Positions 51,751 to 59,942 of a DNA stretch of 64,000 nt are shown piece after piece. Numbering within the stretch: the first letter of the stretch is position 1; each line of letters starts with the position of its first letter. Both the position numbers and the translations under genes were made by a program. The notes beneath the pieces were generated by a model. The model worked only from the letters and a program-made list of their open reading frames with translations. It had not been told where the DNA came from and ran no database searches. This stretch comes from Paenibacillus phytohabitans (GTDB lineage: Bacteria > Bacillota > Bacilli > Paenibacillales > Paenibacillaceae). The stretch is taken from contig NZ_WHOB01000062.1 in NCBI RefSeq assembly GCF_013141775.1, forward strand, positions 186,001-250,000. Reading direction: 5' to 3'.

Positions 51751-52971
51751 ATGAGGAGGTTATTACGGAACCAGGCAGCGCTGCTGCTTGCCGTGGGCGG
51801 GCTCTACCTGCTGGCTACGGTGCTGGCAGGTACTTTTTTGAACGTGTATTTGTGGAAAAGCCGGCAGAACTTCGCCATGATCGGCTGGTTTACGGTTGCC
51901 CAGCAGCTCGCAGTCGGACTAAGCTTCTGGCTGGGCGGCAAATGGGTGAAGGAGCATAACAAAATGAATGCCCTGCGGCTGGGAATTGCCGTTTCGGGCT
52001 TTTTTTATTTGCTGGTGCTCTGGCTGCGCGGAGAAGCGGTGTATTATATCTGGCCGCTGGGACTCATTCTCGGTCTTTCCATCGGGTTCTACTGGCTGGC
52101 TTTTAATATTGTTTTCTTTGAGATTACCGAGGCGGGCAACCGCGATTTCTTCAACGGCTGGATGGGACTGCTGGGTTCGCTGACGGGCATTGTCGGTCCG
52201 TGGGTATCCGGTAGTCTAATCTCCTTGTGGCACGGGGACAAGGGCTACCGTATTGTGTTTATCCTGTCACTGTGCATCTATGGAGTGGCTGCTGTACTCA
52301 GCTTTGGGCTGGAGAAGCGGCCGCGCGGCGGAATCTACCTGTGGTTGGAGCCTTGGCGCGAGCTTAGCCGCAAGGAGAGTCCCTGGCGGCCCGCTGCGGC
52401 GGCGCTGCTGTTCCAGGGAGTACGGGAGGGCGTATTCTCGTTCCTGATCGGACTGCTGGTCTATATTGCAGCCCGTGAGGAGAGTAAGCTTGGGCAGTTC
52501 GCGCTGATTACCTCGGCAGTTTCTTTGATCAGCTACTATGCGGCCGGTAAATGGTTCAAGCCCGGAGCCCGCTTCAGGGGGATGCTGGCCGGCAGTCTGC
52601 TGCTGGCCGCTTTCATTCTGCCGCTTCTGTGGAAGGTGAATTACGCCACGCTGTTAATTATGGGGATTGGAACCTCGCTGTGCATCCCGCTCTACATGCT
52701 GCCGATGACGTCTACCAGCTTCGATCTGATGGGTGTCTCTGAAGAGAGTGCCGGCAAACGGGTGGAGCTGGTTGTGCTTAGAGAGCTGAGTCTGATGACC
52801 GGGCGGCTGATAGGCCTGCTTATATTCATTGCTGTGCTGTCGGTCAATCAGTCCCCGCAGGCTGTCACTTGGCTTATGCTGCTGCTGGGAACGGCTCCGC
52901 TGTGGGGCTGGCTGGTGCTGCGACGGTTGCTGAAGCAAGGAGCCGGGCTTAAGCATACCAAGATAACTTGA
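51751..52971 (+). CDS. MFS transporter
   Basis: The 406-residue protein has about twelve hydrophobic spans; the central charged loop (LEKRPRGG..) separates two halves. GGWVKEHN-like and FNIVFFEITEAGNRDFFNGW segments resemble the YkuC/YxiO-like MFS members, but without a clear substrate link. The ATG at 51751 is preceded by GGGAGG; the frame is open to 51700 without a ribosome site. It is probably monocistronic. No substrate is proposed. Confidence 0.8.
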   Translation: MRRLLRNQAALLLAVGGLYLLATVLAGTFLNVYLWKSRQNFAMIGWFTVAQQLAVGLSFWLGGKWVKEHNKMNALRLGIAVSGFFYLLVLWLRGEAVYYIWPLGLILGLSIGFYWLAFNIVFFEITEAGNRDFFNGWMGLLGSLTGIVGPWVSGSLISLWHGDKGYRIVFILSLCIYGVAAVLSFGLEKRPRGGIYLWLEPWRELSRKESPWRPAAAALLFQGVREGVFSFLIGLLVYIAAREESKLGQFALITSAVSLISYYAAGKWFKPGARFRGMLAGSLLLAAFILPLLWKVNYATLLIMGIGTSLCIPLYMLPMTSTSFDLMGVSEESAGKRVELVVLRELSLMTGRLIGLLIFIAVLSVNQSPQAVTWLMLLLGTAPLWGWLVLRRLLKQGAGLKHTKIT

Positions 52972-53062
52972 GCTCAACAGATCCGGGTGCAGGTGCTGAA
53001 CCGGCTCGAATCTAGCCGGGATAACCTGTACAAATGTTATTTATGAGGAGGCATGGGCATCC

Positions 53063-54730
53063 TTGGCCAAGAAAAAAAGCTACAGCCTAAGGACAACGGT
53101 AGCGGTAATGGTATCTGCTGTTGTAGTCTTGGTGCTGCTGGTCTTATATATTATATTCCGCAATCAGATTATTCCCCAGACCCGGCATGCGCTGGAGGAT
53201 AAGGCCATTACGATTGCCCGCACGATTGCCCTGATGCCGCTGCTCTCAGAGGGCTTAAGCGAAGGGAACAGCAAGGGGATTCAAGCCTACACCTCCAAGA
53301 TTACACGCCGTAATGATATATTGTTTGTAGTGGTGATGGATATGAATAGCATCCGGTATTCGCATCCGGATACCTCCAAGGTTGGGCTGCCCTTCGTGGG
53401 AGGCGGGCAGGAGGCTGCGCTGCGCGGACAAGAGAGCATGTCCGAAGGAACAGGGACGCTCGGGAATTCGTTGCGGGCATTCGTGCCGGTCTATGACGGC
53501 AGAGGGCATCAGCTCGGGGTTGTAGTAGCTGGACTGTCGATGGACAGGGTGCAGCGTCTGGTCAGGCAGAATGAATGGACGATTATTGCCATTCTGGTCT
53601 CAGGCGCGCTGTTTGGGGCCGGAGGCGCTTTTGTTCTGGCGAGGAGGATCAAGCAAATGATGTTCGGCATGGAGCCTGCCGATATTTCCAGACTCCTGCA
53701 GGAACGCAGCGCCATGCTGGAATCCATTCGCGAGGGGATTATTGCGATTGACCAGGAAGCGCGCATTACGCTTATCAATATGGAGGCGCACCGGCTTCTC
53801 AAGGCGGCAGGGATCAACGGCGCTGTTGTAAACCGGCAGATTGCCGATTATTGGCCAGAGCTGCGTCTGGAGCATGTGCTGGCCAGCGGGGAAGGCAGGC
53901 AGGACCAGGAGCTGGAGCTGGGCGGTATCTCCCTGCTCGTAAGCAGCCTGCCGGTCCGCGTAGGCGGCGAGATTGCCGGAGCCATCGCTACATTTCGTGA
54001 CAAGACTGAGCTGGCAGTTCTGGCCGAACGGCTGTCGGGTATTTCTGTCTATGCAGACGCCCTGCGGGCAGGTGCCCATGAATTCATGAACAAGCTGCAT
54101 GTGATTATGGGCATGACGCATATGGGCTTATATGACGAGCTGCAGCAGTATATTTTGGGAACGGCAAATAACTACCAGCAGGAGATCGGGGCCATCACGA
54201 GACAGATTAAGGACCCGGCTATGGCGGGTTTTCTGCTGGGTAAGCTGAGCCGGGCGCGCGAGACGGGAATTGAACTGCTGCTGACTGCGGACAGTTATCT
54301 GCCGGAATCGGCAGATTCGCAGGTTATTCATGAGCTGATTACCATTGCCGGGAATTTGCTGGACAATGCGATGGAAGCGCTGGGCGGGCCGGGGTCTGAT
54401 GAACACAGCGGCGATGTACACAGCAGAGATGTACACGGCAGAGATGTACACAGTAATAAGCGGATCGGGCTTGCTTTTCACTATGAAGAGGGAAGGCTGC
54501 TGTGTGAGGTTAGCGACAACGGCCCGGGGATTCCGGAGGCACTCCGGGAGCAGATCTTCGTCCAGGGCTTCTCCTCCAAGGGGGAACACCGGGGAATCGG
54601 ACTGTATTTAGTCAGGAAGAGTGTAGACAAACTGCAGGGACATCTTCAGATTGCCGCCTGCGGCGGCGGGCAGGGAACCACGTTCATCGTTGATGTGCCA
54701 TATGCTGCAAAGGGTGAGGAGAGCCAATGA
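53063..54730 (+). CDS. Sensor histidine kinase, DcuS/CitA family
   Basis: The 555-residue kinase has TM1 at about 12-36, an extracellular PAS (PDC/CACHE-like, about 40-175; HPDTSKVGLPFVGGG and VPVYDGRGHQLGVVVAGL), and TM2 at about 176-196. The family-typical FGMEPADISRLLQER is followed by a cytoplasmic PAS, phospho-acceptor His339 in HEFMNKLHVI, and an HATPase domain. An insertion of three 15-bp repeats (DVHSR/DVHGR/DVHSN) lies between the N box and G box. The TTG at 53063 is used, GAGGAGG being about 11 bases upstream. It overlaps its regulator gene by four bases. Ligands of the family are citrate or C4-dicarboxylates; no transporter gene is adjacent. Confidence 0.9.
   Translation: MAKKKSYSLRTTVAVMVSAVVVLVLLVLYIIFRNQIIPQTRHALEDKAITIARTIALMPLLSEGLSEGNSKGIQAYTSKITRRNDILFVVVMDMNSIRYSHPDTSKVGLPFVGGGQEAALRGQESMSEGTGTLGNSLRAFVPVYDGRGHQLGVVVAGLSMDRVQRLVRQNEWTIIAILVSGALFGAGGAFVLARRIKQMMFGMEPADISRLLQERSAMLESIREGIIAIDQEARITLINMEAHRLLKAAGINGAVVNRQIADYWPELRLEHVLASGEGRQDQELELGGISLLVSSLPVRVGGEIAGAIATFRDKTELAVLAERLSGISVYADALRAGAHEFMNKLHVIMGMTHMGLYDELQQYILGTANNYQQEIGAITRQIKDPAMAGFLLGKLSRARETGIELLLTADSYLPESADSQVIHELITIAGNLLDNAMEALGGPGSDEHSGDVHSRDVHGRDVHSNKRIGLAFHYEEGRLLCEVSDNGPGIPEALREQIFVQGFSSKGEHRGIGLYLVRKSVDKLQGHLQIAACGGGQGTTFIVDVPYAAKGEESQ
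54413..54457 (+). repeat. 15-bp in-frame tandem repeat in the DcuS-like kinase gene
   Basis: GATGTACAC recurs at 54413, 54428 and 54443, encoding Asp-Val-His-(Ser/Gly)-(Arg/Asn) three times in a loop of the ATPase domain. Confidence 0.85.
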
Positions 54731-55449
54731 ACATTAAAGTGCTGATTGTAGAAGATGACCCGATGGTAGCGAAATTCAACCGCCATTATCTCGAACAGGT
54801 CCAGGGCTTCGAATTCGCGGGCTGGGCGGCTTCAGGAGATGAGGCCTTGAAGATGCTGGCGGAACAGGAGATCGATCTCCTGCTGCTGGATATCTATATG
54901 CCCCGTACCAGCGGGCTTCAGCTGTTGTCCACGCTACGGGAGCAGGGAAGCAAGGCGGATATCATTGTGATCTCCGCCGCCAGCGATAATGCAAGCATCC
55001 GCAAGGCGCTGCAGAACGGGGCTGTGGATTACCTGATCAAGCCATTTGAGTTTGCCCGATTTCAGGCGGCTTTGTCGGCATACCGCGAAGACTTTCGGTT
55101 AATGCACAAGGAGCATCTGAGCCAGGAACAGCTGGATAAGCTGCTGCGCCACTCCGCTCCGGAGGCTGAAGAAGACAAGAGTGGAGCGCAGAGCCTGCCC
55201 AAAGGTCTTACCGAAGGCACACTGGAGAGTATCTGGGATACGATTAAGCAGCTGCCGAACCCGGTATTCTCCACTGAAGATATCAGCAGCCAGGCGCCGA
55301 TTTCGCGGATTTCCGTCCGCAAATATCTGGCTTTTCTGACCGAGGCAGGCATTCTGGAGATGGAGCTCAGCTACGGCGCGGTAGGCAGACCGGTATATAT
55401 GTACAAAGTGAAGCCGGAGGGGCATGAACTTATAAGTAAATATAGGTGA
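54727..55449 (+). CDS. Response regulator, DcuR/CitT family
   Basis: The 240-residue regulator has a receiver domain (1-120) with acidic residues EDD (9-11), phospho-acceptor Asp55 in LLLLDIYMP and Lys in YLIKPFEF. The C-terminal HTH (about 170-235; TEDISSQAPISRISVRKYL) is the type found with DcuS/CitA kinases. It overlaps the kinase gene by four bases. The target genes are not obvious; a fumarate-reductase-like lipoprotein lies 2.8 kb downstream. Confidence 0.92.
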   Translation: MNIKVLIVEDDPMVAKFNRHYLEQVQGFEFAGWAASGDEALKMLAEQEIDLLLLDIYMPRTSGLQLLSTLREQGSKADIIVISAASDNASIRKALQNGAVDYLIKPFEFARFQAALSAYREDFRLMHKEHLSQEQLDKLLRHSAPEAEEDKSGAQSLPKGLTEGTLESIWDTIKQLPNPVFSTEDISSQAPISRISVRKYLAFLTEAGILEMELSYGAVGRPVYMYKVKPEGHELISKYR

Positions 55450-55490
55450 GCGGCTGGTAAATTGGACAGCGGATGGTTAGTAGTTAATGG

Positions 55491-55512
55491 AGGGCCTTCG
55501 GGTCCTTTTTTT
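55491..55512 (+). terminator. Terminator after the DcuR-like gene
   Basis: AGGGCC-TTCG-GGTCCT with a stable C(UUCG)G loop, followed by TTTTTTT. Confidence 0.85.
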
Positions 55513-55571
55513 GTTGCCTGGGAGATTGTGTGATCGGGGAAATTGTTGATATTTCAAGCCTGTAAGTGAAG

Positions 55572-55746
55572 CGGACTGAGAAGTCGCTATATTTGCAAAT
55601 AACCTTTTTATGAGGATGAAACGGACTGAGAATCCCTTATCCTGTTCATTCGGGCCGGAAATGAGCTATGTCTGGTCAAATAAGCGATTCTGAGTCCGAT
55701 TAGTCAACGAATCCGCCTAATCTGCCCAAATAACGGAATTTCAGTC
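55572..55746. repeat. About 50-bp repeats in head-to-head arrangement
   Basis: CGGACTGAGAAGTCGCTATA (55572) and CGGACTGAGAATCCCTTATC (55622) are direct repeats 50 bp apart. AATAAGCGATTCTGAGTCCG (55679-55698) and AATAACGGAATTTCAGTCC (55728-55746) are their inverted versions, about 48 bp apart. The whole can fold as a large imperfect cruciform or RNA hairpin around 55650. It is non-coding and unlike the 51-bp and 52-bp families in sequence, but of nearly the same period. Confidence 0.8.
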
Positions 55747-55801
55747 CTCTACATCAAGGAATTAATGAATAAGATTACAACTTCTACTAATTCTACTAAT
55801 A

Positions 55802-55842
55802 TGGAGTCATGGCCGCCCCAACACTGCCAGCTATGACTCCAA
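55802..55842. other. Inverted repeat downstream of two convergent genes
   Basis: GGAGTCAT and ATGACTCC flank a GGC/GCC stem. There is no T run; it is close to the 3' end of the minus-strand unknown gene and may help to end transcription. Confidence 0.5.
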
Positions 55843-55893
55843 GTTTAATTCTGATTCTATACGTTAGCAAAGGTGATTTATGCAGCCCTGCGA

Positions 55894-56352
55894 TCAGGCA
55901 AAAGCCAGTTTCAATGCCTGCGGATGGAAGGAACCCATGATTTTATAGGCTTTTAAATGCGGATTGTTCATATCATTATCGTAAATAATCATATGCTGCC
56001 TGCCCTTGAGAATGATATCAAACCGCTGCTTCCGGTCAGCCTGTACGATGGTAATATAATAGCTGTATTTGTTGTCTGTGCTTACATTCCGCGCTGATTT
56101 CATTAACCGGACGTCGGCGAAATCATCACATATTTGTTTGATGGCCTCCGGCTCCGTAACCACAATATCCTTCTGTTCACCGGGAACAGAGGACAGACGG
56201 GTGATTTCAAGGGAGGCGATATCCTCCAGCCGGATGGTTCTGGCCACCACTTTTTTGAAGGAAGTGTAACGGTTTGCTGTATAGGTCATTAGAGAAACAC
56301 CAGCTGCGGTCAGGATGGCGCCGGCAAGCATATATTTTTTGCTTTTGTCCAT
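55894..56352 (-). CDS. Small membrane-anchored protein of unknown function
   Basis: The 152-residue protein has one N-terminal span (about 8-27), then an extracellular beta-type domain with SLEITRLSSVPGEQKDIVVT and HMIIYDNDMNNPHLKAY. No cysteine lipobox is present. The layout recalls small anchored unknown proteins common in Bacilli, but I do not recognise the family. AGGAGGAACTGA precedes the start on the minus strand. It has no operon partner. Confidence 0.7.
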   Translation of the reverse strand: MDKSKKYMLAGAILTAAGVSLMTYTANRYTSFKKVVARTIRLEDIASLEITRLSSVPGEQKDIVVTEPEAIKQICDDFADVRLMKSARNVSTDNKYSYYITIVQADRKQRFDIILKGRQHMIIYDNDMNNPHLKAYKIMGSFHPQALKLAFA

Positions 56353-56692
56353 GGTTCAGTTCCTCCTAGTCATACGATTGTGTAAGTCCCAATTATAAAA
56401 CTATAAACATCCGCACGCAAATTCACTTACTTTAACGGGGTGCTTCCGTATAACATTGGCTGCGGGTTGGCGAATGAAAGAAGAATTAAATATGGTGAAC
56501 ATAAATGAAATCCCTACTGGAGGGAAATGCCTTGCCCCCTTAAAGAAGCGTTATGACATTTTTTTGAGGAGGGTTTATGTACATCAACAATTTGACTCCA
56601 GCTGCCCATGAGCATAAAATAATAATAAATGATAGATAAATATATCATTATATTCATAAAAATATCAATTAATCCACAGCAAAGGCAGGACT
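56353..56692. other. 340-bp AT-rich intergenic region
   Basis: This lies between divergent genes and holds their promoters. A 39-codon plus-strand frame near 56493 has no ribosome site. The main feature is the palindrome at 56628-56649. Confidence 0.5.
56628..56649. promoter_or_regulatory. Palindrome upstream of tetR-like gene, possible operator
   Basis: AATGATA and TATCATT are perfect inverted arms separated by eight AT-rich bases, 44 bp before the regulator gene. TetR proteins commonly bind such sites in their own promoters. Confidence 0.5.
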
Positions 56693-57271
56693 ATGTTCAT
56701 GAAACCCAGTGTTAAGGACAATAAACGGAAAGCTATTCTGGACGCAGCAACGGAGCTGCTGGCGTTGAAGCCCACGGCTACGCTGCAGGAGATCGCGGAT
56801 CATGCACAAATCGGCATTGCGACGCTGCATCGCTATTTCTCTACAAGGGAGCTTCTGCTGGATGCGCTGGCGCTGAATGCCATCGGGCTGGTGGATGAAG
56901 CGCTCGAAGGAATCATGAATGATGACAGCGATATGCTCCGCTTCCTGACGGAGGTGTTCGAGGCGCTGATTCCTTTGGGCAGCAAGATGTCTTTTCTAAG
57001 CTTCGCGGCATCGGTTGACGAGAATCCTAATATTCTTGCCGAGGAAGCCCGAATCAAGCAACCGCTGCGGGAAGCTGTGGAAGGGTGGCAGACACGCGGT
57101 CTGCTGAATGCCGCGATGCCCGCCCACTGGATGATAACCGTCATGTATAATCTGCTGTTCGTTGCCTGGCAGGAGATCCAGAATGGCAATCTTGCGAAGA
57201 ATGATGCTCCGCAATTGTTGGTATCCACCGTCATTCAAGGCTTCGGCGCCTCGGGACGAAGCGGCAGCTGA
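56693..57271 (+). CDS. TetR-family transcriptional regulator
   Basis: The 192-residue regulator has a TetR HTH (about 12-58; ATLQEIADHAQIGIATLHRYFSTRELLLDALA) and an all-helical ligand-binding part. The ATG at 56693 and the ATG at 56699 are both possible; AAAGG suits the first and GCAGGA the second. It precedes the GNAT gene by 23 bp, so the pair is probably one unit regulated by this protein. Confidence 0.88.
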   Translation: MFMKPSVKDNKRKAILDAATELLALKPTATLQEIADHAQIGIATLHRYFSTRELLLDALALNAIGLVDEALEGIMNDDSDMLRFLTEVFEALIPLGSKMSFLSFAASVDENPNILAEEARIKQPLREAVEGWQTRGLLNAAMPAHWMITVMYNLLFVAWQEIQNGNLAKNDAPQLLVSTVIQGFGASGRSGS

Positions 57272-57294
57272 AGCAACATAAAGGAGGAAGCTTT

Positions 57295-57906
57295 ATGTCA
57301 ACGTTAGACGTAGAAGTTGTCGACCGCCTGGACGAAGTGCAGAAAGGCGAGGTTGCCAGACTGTTTTATCAGGCTTTTGCCTTGAAATTCAATGCCCTGT
57401 GGATATTTACCCGCAATGAGAAGCAAGTCGTGGAGGTGTTGTGCCGGAGTCTGCGTTATGACAACGGTCTGTATGCGGTACGCGAGGGAAGGGTGGTTGG
57501 ATTCGTCGGTCTGGAAAAAGGAGACGGCTTCTTCGCAACGCTGGGTTACGGGGCTCTCAGACATTCGTTCGGCATAGCGGGCGGCGCGTGGCGTTATGCA
57601 GCCTACGGTATATATCGTATGTTTCACGGCGGCGTTCCGAAGGACTCCATTCATATTGATCCGCTCGTCGTCTCCAGTGAGGTAAGAGGGTTGGGGATCG
57701 GAACCCGGCTGCTGGAAGCGTCCTTTGCCTTAACACGGTCGGCGAACCGCAACAAGATGTTGCTGGAGGTTGTTGACACCAATCCGCAAGCCAAAAAGCT
57801 CTATGAGCGGCTCGGCTTCAAGACCTTCAAGGTGCAGAATACCGGGCTGTTCACGGCAAAAGCCGGCTTTGCCAAAGTGCTGCATATGGAGAAGCTGCTG
57901 GACTAG
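57295..57906 (+). CDS. GNAT-family N-acetyltransferase
   Basis: The 203-residue enzyme shows the GNAT core in its second half: IDPLVVSSEVRGLGIGTRLLEA contains the acetyl-CoA loop (R-G-x-G-I-G-T), followed by LLEVVDTNPQAKKLYERLGFK. AAGGAGG lies just before the ATG. It is the second gene of the tetR unit and is followed by a terminator. The acceptor is not known; detoxification of a small molecule is a reasonable guess given the TetR partner. Confidence 0.88.
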   Translation: MSTLDVEVVDRLDEVQKGEVARLFYQAFALKFNALWIFTRNEKQVVEVLCRSLRYDNGLYAVREGRVVGFVGLEKGDGFFATLGYGALRHSFGIAGGAWRYAAYGIYRMFHGGVPKDSIHIDPLVVSSEVRGLGIGTRLLEASFALTRSANRNKMLLEVVDTNPQAKKLYERLGFKTFKVQNTGLFTAKAGFAKVLHMEKLLD

Positions 57907-57916
57907 CGCGTGCCCC

Positions 57917-57948
57917 CTTCCCGATCCGCGAGAGGATCGGGAAGTTTT
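57917..57948 (+). terminator. Terminator after the GNAT gene
   Basis: CTTCCCGATCC pairs perfectly with GGATCGGGAAG around a six-base loop, then TTTTG. Confidence 0.85.
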
Positions 57949-58247
57949 GTTTCTTTTCGGAAATGATGACAGCAACCCGGGAGGTTAGGAGCGGAGAGAG
58001 TTAAGACAATAGCAGTTGGATTTTCAACACTTGCTGATGAATGATGGGATCGTGTTGGAGCAGCAGTTGGACAAACAGCATATAAATGCTCACCATTCCT
58101 GCAAAGTGGCTAAATCAACAACAGTAGATGCTGTTTGCCCACTTACTTTAGTTACTTAATAATTTCTTTAATTACGTAAGCTTCCAAGGACAGCCCTTTT
58201 GCGGATATGATAATTGTGAAAATATGCACAAGGGGGCAAGCGTTACT
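57949..58247. other. Intergenic region before the flavoprotein gene
   Basis: No gene is supported. A possible promoter, TTCCAA (58182) with TATGAT (58206), 18 bp apart, lies shortly before the lipoprotein start. Confidence 0.45.
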
Positions 58248-59807
58248 ATGAAAAAGAGATATGCAGCGACTCTTATACTCGTTCTTTCCGTTATGCTGGT
58301 TATCGCAGGCTGCGGTAACAACAATACTAACGGCAGTGTCAATGAGAGCAAGGGTAAGAACAGCGCAACCACAGAGCCTGCAGCAACCACTGCACCTAAA
58401 GAGACAGCCGAAGCCGTATCGGGAGCATCCGAAGCGAGCTATACACCGTACGATCAGTTAAAAGATAAATATGATATCATCATTGTCGGCGCAGGCGGTG
58501 CCGGAATGTCGGCGGCGCTGGAAGCCAAGGCTAACGGCATGAACCCGGTTATTTTGGAGAAAATGCCGGTTGCCGGCGGTAACACCACCAAATCCTCCTC
58601 GGGTATGAACGCTTCGCAGACGAAGTTCCAGAAGGAGCAGGGCATCGAGGACACCAATGATCTGTTCTATGAAGAGACACTGGCAGGCGGCCATGATACG
58701 AACAACAAGGAGCTGCTCCGCTTTTTCGTGGACAATTCCGCAAGTGCCATTGACTGGCTGGATTCGATCGGAATCCGTTTGAACAATATTACGATTACCG
58801 GGGGAATGAAAGAGAAGCGCACCCACCGTCCGGAAGACGGCTCAGCAGTCGGACAATATCTGGTTGCCGGACTCGTAAGAAATGTACAAGAGCAAGGGAT
58901 TCCCTTGTTCGTTAATGCGGATGTGAAGGAACTTACAGTACAGGATGGCAAGGTGAACGGCGTCAAGGTGCTGTTCAACCAGGCCGATGAGAAAACAATT
59001 ACCGGATCAGCAGTGATCGTAACAACCGGCGGCTTCGGCGCTAATATGGAGATGATTACCGAAGTCAGACCTGACCTCGAGGGTTATGTGACCACGAACC
59101 AGATCGGCAGCACCGGCGACGGCATCCGGATGATTGAACAGGCTGGCGGCACAACGGTAGATCTGGATCAGATTCAGGTACACCCGACTGTACAACAGGA
59201 GAAATCCTACCTGATCGGTGAAGCGGTCCGGGGCGAAGGTGCAATTCTGGTGTCCAGCGAGGGCAAACGTTTCGGCAACGAAATGGATACCCGGGATAAA
59301 GTGACAGCTTCCATCAATACACTTCCGGAGAAATCAGCGTATCTGGTGTTTGATTCCGGCGTGAAATCCCGCGTCAAAGCGGTGGACCAGTACATCAAGA
59401 TGGGTGTAGTCAAAACAGCGGATACCACCCGGGCGCTGGCTGAACAAATGAACGTTCCGGCAGATCAGCTGAAGAAGACCGTAGATACCTGGAACAGCGC
59501 AGTGAAGAATAAGTCGGATGCGGAATTCGGCAGAACAACAGGCATGGATAATGATCTGTCCGGCGCACCGTATTATGCAATCCAAATCGGCCCGGGAATT
59601 CACTACACCATGGGCGGTGTGGTGATTAATACAAATACAGAGGTCTTGAACAAAGACGGCAAAGCGATCACAGGACTTTTTGCAGCAGGCGAAGTAGTCG
59701 GCGGATTGCATGGCCAGAACCGTATCGGCGGTAACTCTGTAGCCGAGATTATTATCTTTGGACGCCAGGCAGGGATCAAATCTGCTGAATTTGTAAAAGC
59801 ACAATAA
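58248..59807 (+). CDS. Flavocytochrome c / fumarate-reductase-like FAD lipoprotein
   Basis: The 519-residue flavoprotein begins with a lipoprotein signal (VMLVIAGC), then an Asn/Thr/Ala linker to about residue 65. The FAD domain follows: IIVGAGGAGMSAALEA (GxGxxG), EKMPVAGGNT and, near the end, GLHGQNRIGGNSVAEIIIFGR. HPTVQQEKS and the RxxxxNEMDTR region match the FrdA/urocanate-reductase active-site cap. The usual N-terminal FMN-binding domain of the Gram-positive UrdA type is absent. The ATG at 58248 has AAGGGGG upstream. It should work outside the membrane, reducing fumarate or a similar enoate; the electron donor is unknown. Confidence 0.88.
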   Translation: MKKRYAATLILVLSVMLVIAGCGNNNTNGSVNESKGKNSATTEPAATTAPKETAEAVSGASEASYTPYDQLKDKYDIIIVGAGGAGMSAALEAKANGMNPVILEKMPVAGGNTTKSSSGMNASQTKFQKEQGIEDTNDLFYEETLAGGHDTNNKELLRFFVDNSASAIDWLDSIGIRLNNITITGGMKEKRTHRPEDGSAVGQYLVAGLVRNVQEQGIPLFVNADVKELTVQDGKVNGVKVLFNQADEKTITGSAVIVTTGGFGANMEMITEVRPDLEGYVTTNQIGSTGDGIRMIEQAGGTTVDLDQIQVHPTVQQEKSYLIGEAVRGEGAILVSSEGKRFGNEMDTRDKVTASINTLPEKSAYLVFDSGVKSRVKAVDQYIKMGVVKTADTTRALAEQMNVPADQLKKTVDTWNSAVKNKSDAEFGRTTGMDNDLSGAPYYAIQIGPGIHYTMGGVVINTNTEVLNKDGKAITGLFAAGEVVGGLHGQNRIGGNSVAEIIIFGRQAGIKSAEFVKAQ

Positions 59808-59840
59808 GCTATTATTCCATATTGTCAGGTTTATTATAAA

Positions 59841-59882
59841 AAGGGATGCTCCGCAGCCATCAGGCTTGCGGAGCATCCCTTT
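59841..59882. terminator. Bidirectional terminator
   Basis: AAGGGATGCTCCGCAG pairs with CTTGCGGAGCATCCCTT. A runs before and T residues after suit use in both directions, between the flavoprotein and the convergent oxidase gene. Confidence 0.85.
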
Positions 59883-59942
59883 CCTGCGAGTACTTACTGC
59901 TGCTCCCGCCGGATGCAGCAAGGCTCCTGCAGGCTCTGCCGC

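Noticed and set aside
56493..56612. 39-codon ORF upstream of the tetR-like gene
   Set aside because: No ribosome site and no recognisable product.
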